Position numbers and translations under genes: made by a program. Positions 60,649 to 64,000 of a stretch of DNA of 64,000 nt are shown here, in pieces. The stretch's first letter is position 1. Every line of letters starts with the position of its first letter. The notes beneath the pieces were generated by a model. It searched no databases. It was not told the origin of the DNA and saw only the letters and a list, made by a program, of their open reading frames with translations. Source of the DNA: DASWJZ01 sp963792885 (GTDB lineage Bacteria > Pseudomonadota > Alphaproteobacteria > Rhizobiales > Afifellaceae); NCBI GenBank assembly GCA_963792885.1, contig CAWBXX010000001.1, positions 248,001 through 312,000 on the forward strand, read 5' to 3'.

Positions 60649-60784
60649 CGGCGCCTCGGCAGATGACAGCGCTGACGCAGAAGAGAGAAAGCCCGCAAAT
60701 CACGAAGGTTTCTAAAGGTCTTCTGCAAGCGCGGCGGCCAACGGCATTCTACGGATACCTGCGTTTCTTGCCGGAGCCAGGACG

Positions 60785-60958
60785 ATGCAATACCGCCCAC
60801 CAAACCAGATCCGTCGGCACTCCGACGGCTCGATCGATTTCGAGTTCTATGCTGCCCTAGGCCGGCGTGAACGCGCGATCATGGTCAAAAAGCAATTCAG
60901 AGGCATCGCGAAATGGATGGGGCGCGCCGCGAGCGGCCTGCGCGGGCAACGTCTTTAG
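60785..60958 (+). CDS. Small basic protein, 57 residues
   Basis: ATG at 60785 preceded by ggagccagga; stop TAG 60956-60958. The product opens MQYRPPNQIRRHSDGSIDFE and continues FYAALGRRERAIMVKKQFRG, then IAKWMGRAASGLRGQRL. The pattern DGSIDFxFYxxxxRRxRAxxVxxxF matches a small conserved family seen in alphaproteobacteria whose role is unknown, related to proteins placed near rpmB. Too short for usual ORF cut-offs but with good codon use. Confidence 0.7.
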   Translation: MQYRPPNQIRRHSDGSIDFEFYAALGRRERAIMVKKQFRGIAKWMGRAASGLRGQRL

Positions 60959-60969
60959 CCCGCCTCAGG

Positions 60970-61611
60970 TTAGGTCGTCGCCGGCCGCATTGGCACGAAG
61001 TAGCCGACAATCACCCGATAGGGGATGAGCGCGAGGACGGCCATCAACAGCTTCACGGAGAAATCGCCGAGCGCCCAGGAGATCCAGCGCGGCGTCTCGG
61101 CGGTAAGGATCCCGAGGAGCGGTGCGGCTTCGACCGCGAAGCTGTCGTTCGCGCCGAGCATGACGAAGGCCGGCGCGAACGCGAGCGAGAAGAAGACAAG
61201 CGTGTCGACAGCCGACCCGGCGAGGCTGGAGAAGGACGGTGCCTTCCACCATGCGCGGTCGCGCAGAAGGTTGAAGATCGCGATGTCGAGAAGCTGGCCG
61301 ACCAGAAACGCCGTGCCTGACGCGATGGCGATCCGCGGCGATGCAAACCCGGCTGAGAGCACAACGGCAATCGCAAAGCCGAGATAGACCACACGGCGCG
61401 CGACGCGCGGTCCCAAGAGGCGGTTCGTGGTGTCGGTGACGAGGAAGGCGATCGGGTAGCTGAACGCGCCCCAGGTCAGAAGGTCGGCGAGATTCAGCCG
61501 GCCGAGCGTCGCCTGAAATGGATGCTGGACGAGGACGTTCGAAAGAACGACGACGGCCGCCATCGCGGCGACCGCGACGATAATCCCAAGAGTGCGCCCC
61601 GAGGCAGCCAC
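60970..61611 (-). CDS. Queuosine precursor transporter (YhhQ/VUT family)
   Basis: 213-residue inner-membrane protein with six hydrophobic segments importing the queuosine precursors preQ0/preQ1. Recognisable blocks: LTWGAFSYPIAFLVTDTTNR, GTAFLVGQLLDIAIFNLLRD, WWKAPSFSSLAGSAVDTLVF and MAVLALIPYRVIVG. Intact frame. Lies six bases downstream of the repaired rpmB stop on the same strand, so the two may be co-transcribed. Confidence 0.88.
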   Translation of the reverse strand: MAASGRTLGIIVAVAAMAAVVVLSNVLVQHPFQATLGRLNLADLLTWGAFSYPIAFLVTDTTNRLLGPRVARRVVYLGFAIAVVLSAGFASPRIAIASGTAFLVGQLLDIAIFNLLRDRAWWKAPSFSSLAGSAVDTLVFFSLAFAPAFVMLGANDSFAVEAAPLLGILTAETPRWISWALGDFSVKLLMAVLALIPYRVIVGYFVPMRPATT

Positions 61612-61617
61612 GGACGC

Positions 61618-61930
61618 CTACGCGGCCGCGGCTTCTTCCGCCGCCTTCTCCGTCCGCTTGGCGATCACGTCCTTGCGCAGGATGCGCGCCTTCGGCGAGA
61701 GCTCCTCCTCGCGTGCCTTCACGAGGAAGGCGTCGAGGCCGCCGCGATGCTCCACGGTGCGGAGCGCGGCGACGGAGATCCTTGAGCTTCACCGTCCGTC
61801 CGAGCGCGTCGCTGATCAGCGACACCTGCTTCAAGTTCGGCAGGAAGCGGCGCTTGGACTTGTTGTTGGCGTGGCTCACATTGTTCCCAACGAGCACGGC
61901 CTTGCCGGTTAGTTCGCAGCGGCGCGCCAT
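61618..61930 (-). CDS. rpmB: 50S ribosomal protein L28, one apparent frameshift
   Basis: 103 residues: MARRCELTGKAVLVGNNVSH, ANNKSKRRFLPNLKQVSLIS, LGRTVKLK then, after gg near 61780 is read as g, ISVAALRTVEHRGGLDAFLV and KAREEELSPKARILRKDVI. This is a complete L28. Because L28 is a universal ribosomal protein, the break must be a sequence error. Confidence 0.95.
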
Positions 61931-62149
61931 GGTCAAAACCTCTTGGTTCTTTGTTGTCGGCTCAAGCGCTTCCACACCCGCGCGAAACGTGCACGGGAAG
62001 CGAGGCCGAACCCATCTGTTCCGGAAGCGCACCCCTATAGTGACGCGGACCGGCAGGGTCAAGCGCGAGGGCCCGTGCGGAGCGCCGGAAAAGCCCTAGT
62101 TTCGGCGGATTGCGGCTCTATCCGACGCGTGAGGGGTAAGGAAGCTTCC

Positions 62150-62935
62150 ATGAGACCCGTTAAGCTCGGGCTGGCGCTCATCTCGCTCGCCCTCCCCCTC
62201 CTCCCGCATGCCGCCAGTGCAGGCTCGCTCCGCACCGAATATTCGGTGACGGTGCGTGGCTTTCCCGTGGGTAGCGCCAAGCTCAAGGCAAATTTCGACG
62301 GCAGCCGCTACACGATCCAGTTTTCCGGCGGCATCCGCGGCCTCGCCCGCCTCTTCTCCAACGCCGAGACGTCTGCCGCCGCGGTCGGCGAACTTGGCGC
62401 CGACCGCCTGATTCCGAGCGAATACAAGCACCTATGGCGGGAGGACAACGAGACGGAATCCGTCGACATGCGTTTTTCCGGCCGGCGGCTCGCCGAGGTG
62501 TCGCGCGAGCCGCCCGAACAGCATCCCGAGCACTACGTTCCACTGACGAATGCCGACAAGGCCGACGTGCTCGATCCGGTGAGCGCCTTCGTGTGGGCGG
62601 TCGCCGGCGGCGTCTCGCCCGACATCTGCAGCCGCACGCTGCCGCTCATGGACGGCAAGCGGCGCTTCGATATCGACCTCTCCTTCAGCCGGATGGAGCG
62701 CTTCGCGACCAGCGATCGCTCTTTCCGTGGCCGCGCCGTCGTCTGTTCCTTCCGGTACCGGCCGGTCGCCGGCCAACGGATCGGCAAGACGAAGGGCGAC
62801 ACGATAACCGGCGACGGCGTGATGGAGGTTTGGATGGCTCCGGCCGGCGAGGGCTTGGCGGTGCCGGCGCGCCTTCAAATCGCCACGCGCATGGGTCGCG
62901 TCGTGATGACGGCGACGCGCTTCGAAGTGCACTGA
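62150..62935 (+). CDS. Exported DUF3108 protein
   Basis: 261 residues. Signal peptide LGLALISLALPLLPHAASA, then TEYSVTVRGFPVGSAKLKAN, GIRGLARLFSNAETSAAAVG, SEYKHLWREDNETESVDMRF, DVLDPVSAFVWAVAG, CSRTLPLMDGKRRFDIDLSF and VWMAPAGEGLAVPARLQIAT, the order of the DUF3108 family. The LDPVSA and FDG-type positions are conserved. Intact, cytoplasm-exported, function unknown. Confidence 0.87.
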   Translation: MRPVKLGLALISLALPLLPHAASAGSLRTEYSVTVRGFPVGSAKLKANFDGSRYTIQFSGGIRGLARLFSNAETSAAAVGELGADRLIPSEYKHLWREDNETESVDMRFSGRRLAEVSREPPEQHPEHYVPLTNADKADVLDPVSAFVWAVAGGVSPDICSRTLPLMDGKRRFDIDLSFSRMERFATSDRSFRGRAVVCSFRYRPVAGQRIGKTKGDTITGDGVMEVWMAPAGEGLAVPARLQIATRMGRVVMTATRFEVH

Positions 62936-63418
62936 CCTCAGGGAAAGCGTGCCGCTACGGCACAGCTTTGCTAATGGCGGCAGGCGTCCAGAGCGGGCGC
63001 CGCCGTTCCGCCGCGCCCTTAACCCGCCGATAGCCACAAGATGTGGTGTGAACGAACACGGAAGCGGCGGATGAAGCCGATTCGTCGACGGTCTGTTCCA
63101 AAATCGGTCCTGTTCTGAATGCGTTAGGCCGGCGCGGCGGGGCGGCGATTTACCCGGCGGTTACTTCCGCGCAACCTGTGCGTTTCCGCCCCACTCTGCC
63201 CAACATCTTACCAGCGCGTTGAGACGGGCATCGCCCGGGACGCGAGTCGCTGATTCGCGCCGGCTTTGTTCCAAACTCGTTCCGCCGATCAACCCTACCT
63301 CGGAGTTGCATGAATCCGCATCGGTCGAGGGAATTTTCACATTTCGGCCTGCAAGGCGTGCTAACGCTCGCCGTATCCTGGAAAATCCTCAGCGCCTGAC
63401 GCCATTTCCGACGAAATC
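62936..63418. other. Gene-free gap with a GTTC-N7-GTTC site
   Basis: 483 bases between the DUF3108 gene and the helicase. No open frame I would support. The 15-base site gttccaaactcgttc at 63268-63282 matches the alphaproteobacterial LexA pattern GTTC-N7-GTTC, but about two such matches are expected by chance in 64 kb. The gap lacks clear hairpins or an RNA gene. Confidence 0.4.
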
Positions 63419-64000
63419 ATGCATGCCGCCCCCCGCCCGCGGCGCTTTAGCGCCCGGAACGTTACGGCCGTGCTCGGGCCGACCAATACCGGCAAGACGC
63501 ACCTCGCGATCGAGCGGATGCTCGGTCACGAGAGCGGACTGATCGGGCTGCCGCTCAGGCTGCTCGCGCGCGAGGTTTATGCCCGCGTCGCCGCGCGCGC
63601 CGGAACCGACCAGGTGGCGCTCGTCACCGGCGAAGAGAAGATCCTTCCGGCCAATCCGCGCTATTGGGTCTCGACCGTCGAGGCGATGCCGCGCGAGACC
63701 GACGCCGCCTTCGTGGCAATCGACGAGGTGCAGATCGCCGGCGACCTCGAGCGCGGCCACGTCTTCACCGACCGCATCCTCAATCTTCGCGGCAGCCAGG
63801 AGACGCTGCTCCTCGGCGCGGCGACGATGCGCGGCATCATCGAGCAGCTTCTTCCCGGCGTGCATGTGGTGACGCGGCCGCGCATGTCGGTGCTAGCCTA
63901 CGCGGGGCAGAAGAAGCTGACGCGGCTTCCGGAGCGCTCGGCGATCGTCGCCTTCTCTGCCGACGAGGTCTATGCGGTCGGCGAGTTGATCCGCCGCCAG
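63419..64000 (+). CDS. SUV3-like ATP-dependent RNA helicase, partial (runs off right edge)
   Basis: N-terminal 194 residues of a Ski2/SUV3-group helicase. ATG at 63419. Walker A GPTNTGKTHLAIERMLG (motif I, residues 20-36), RLLAREVY (Ia), ALVTGEEKILPANPRYWVST, motif II IDEVQIAGD with DEVQ, and LLLGAATMRG (motif III, S/GAT). The open frame runs intact to the last base of the window; the C-terminal RecA-like domain lies beyond it. Homologues are often described only as helicase-related and follow DUF3108 genes. Confidence 0.87.
   Translation, partial: MHAAPRPRRFSARNVTAVLGPTNTGKTHLAIERMLGHESGLIGLPLRLLAREVYARVAARAGTDQVALVTGEEKILPANPRYWVSTVEAMPRETDAAFVAIDEVQIAGDLERGHVFTDRILNLRGSQETLLLGAATMRGIIEQLLPGVHVVTRPRMSVLAYAGQKKLTRLPERSAIVAFSADEVYAVGELIRRQ

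Overview
The window is GC-rich chromosomal DNA whose gene content and order point to an alphaproteobacterium of the order Hyphomicrobiales (Rhizobiales). Supporting signs are the NDUFA12-type complex I subunit, DUF1499, DUF2155, DUF1127, DUF1178 and DUF3108 proteins, the aerobic cobaltochelatase pair CobS/CobT, a B12-dependent ribonucleotide reductase, the xerD / aroK-aroB / accA neighbourhood, and a bolA / J-domain / cobS-cobT / rpmB / helicase neighbourhood. I cannot name the genus. I saw no rRNA, tRNA, CRISPR array or complete insertion sequence.

Layout. 0-9.5 kb: biotin transporter BioY, a metallo-hydrolase, an acyl-CoA ligase, a LysE-type exporter overlapping an aminotransferase, then a periplasmic M48/TPR protease, a DsbA-like thiol oxidoreductase, NDUFA12 and a DUF2155 protein. 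9.6-12.8 kb (minus strand): aroQ-accB-accC-aat. 13.2-17.2 kb: nrdJ behind two NrdR-like boxes. 17.3-21.8 kb: an accessory patch with an orphan SAM-like-domain gene, a higBA module, a second RelE/ParE-type module, an orphan brnA and small secreted proteins. 21.9-25.8 kb: an Fsr-like MFS exporter and an M3 oligopeptidase. 25.8-29.5 kb (minus): a sugar-type ABC transporter (binding protein, double ATPase, permease). 29.7-41.6 kb: mixed housekeeping and envelope genes (LysE exporter, lytic transglycosylase, WYL regulator, L,D-transpeptidase, msrA, nitrilase-grxC chain, comF, mutT, argJ, parvulin). 41.8-44.6 kb: secA. 45-51.8 kb: a cyclic-nucleotide-binding protein, a second L,D-transpeptidase, accA, a TIR-TPR protein and xerD. 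52-54.6 kb: an FkbM methyltransferase divergent from aroK-aroB. 54.8-64 kb: phosphoesterase, bolA, J-domain protein, cobS, cobT, a phytase-like esterase, a queuosine-precursor transporter, rpmB, a DUF3108 protein and the start of a SUV3-like helicase running off the right edge.

How the genes work together. accA, accB and accC supply acetyl-CoA carboxylase, whose biotin could be imported by BioY. cobS/cobT insert cobalt into the corrin ring that NrdJ needs as adenosylcobalamin. aroQ, aroK and aroB are three shikimate steps. The lytic transglycosylase, two L,D-transpeptidases, periplasmic MsrA, DsbA-like protein, M48 protease and parvulin form an envelope-maintenance set.

A caution for every reader: roughly 50 genes' worth of sequence carries apparent +1 frameshifts, including in secA, rpmB, accB, accC and nrdJ. 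Every one I resolved by hand is fixed by removing one base from a run of identical bases. I treat these as residual sequence error rather than pseudogenes, and give the repaired gene spans. Repaired spans therefore are often not multiples of three.
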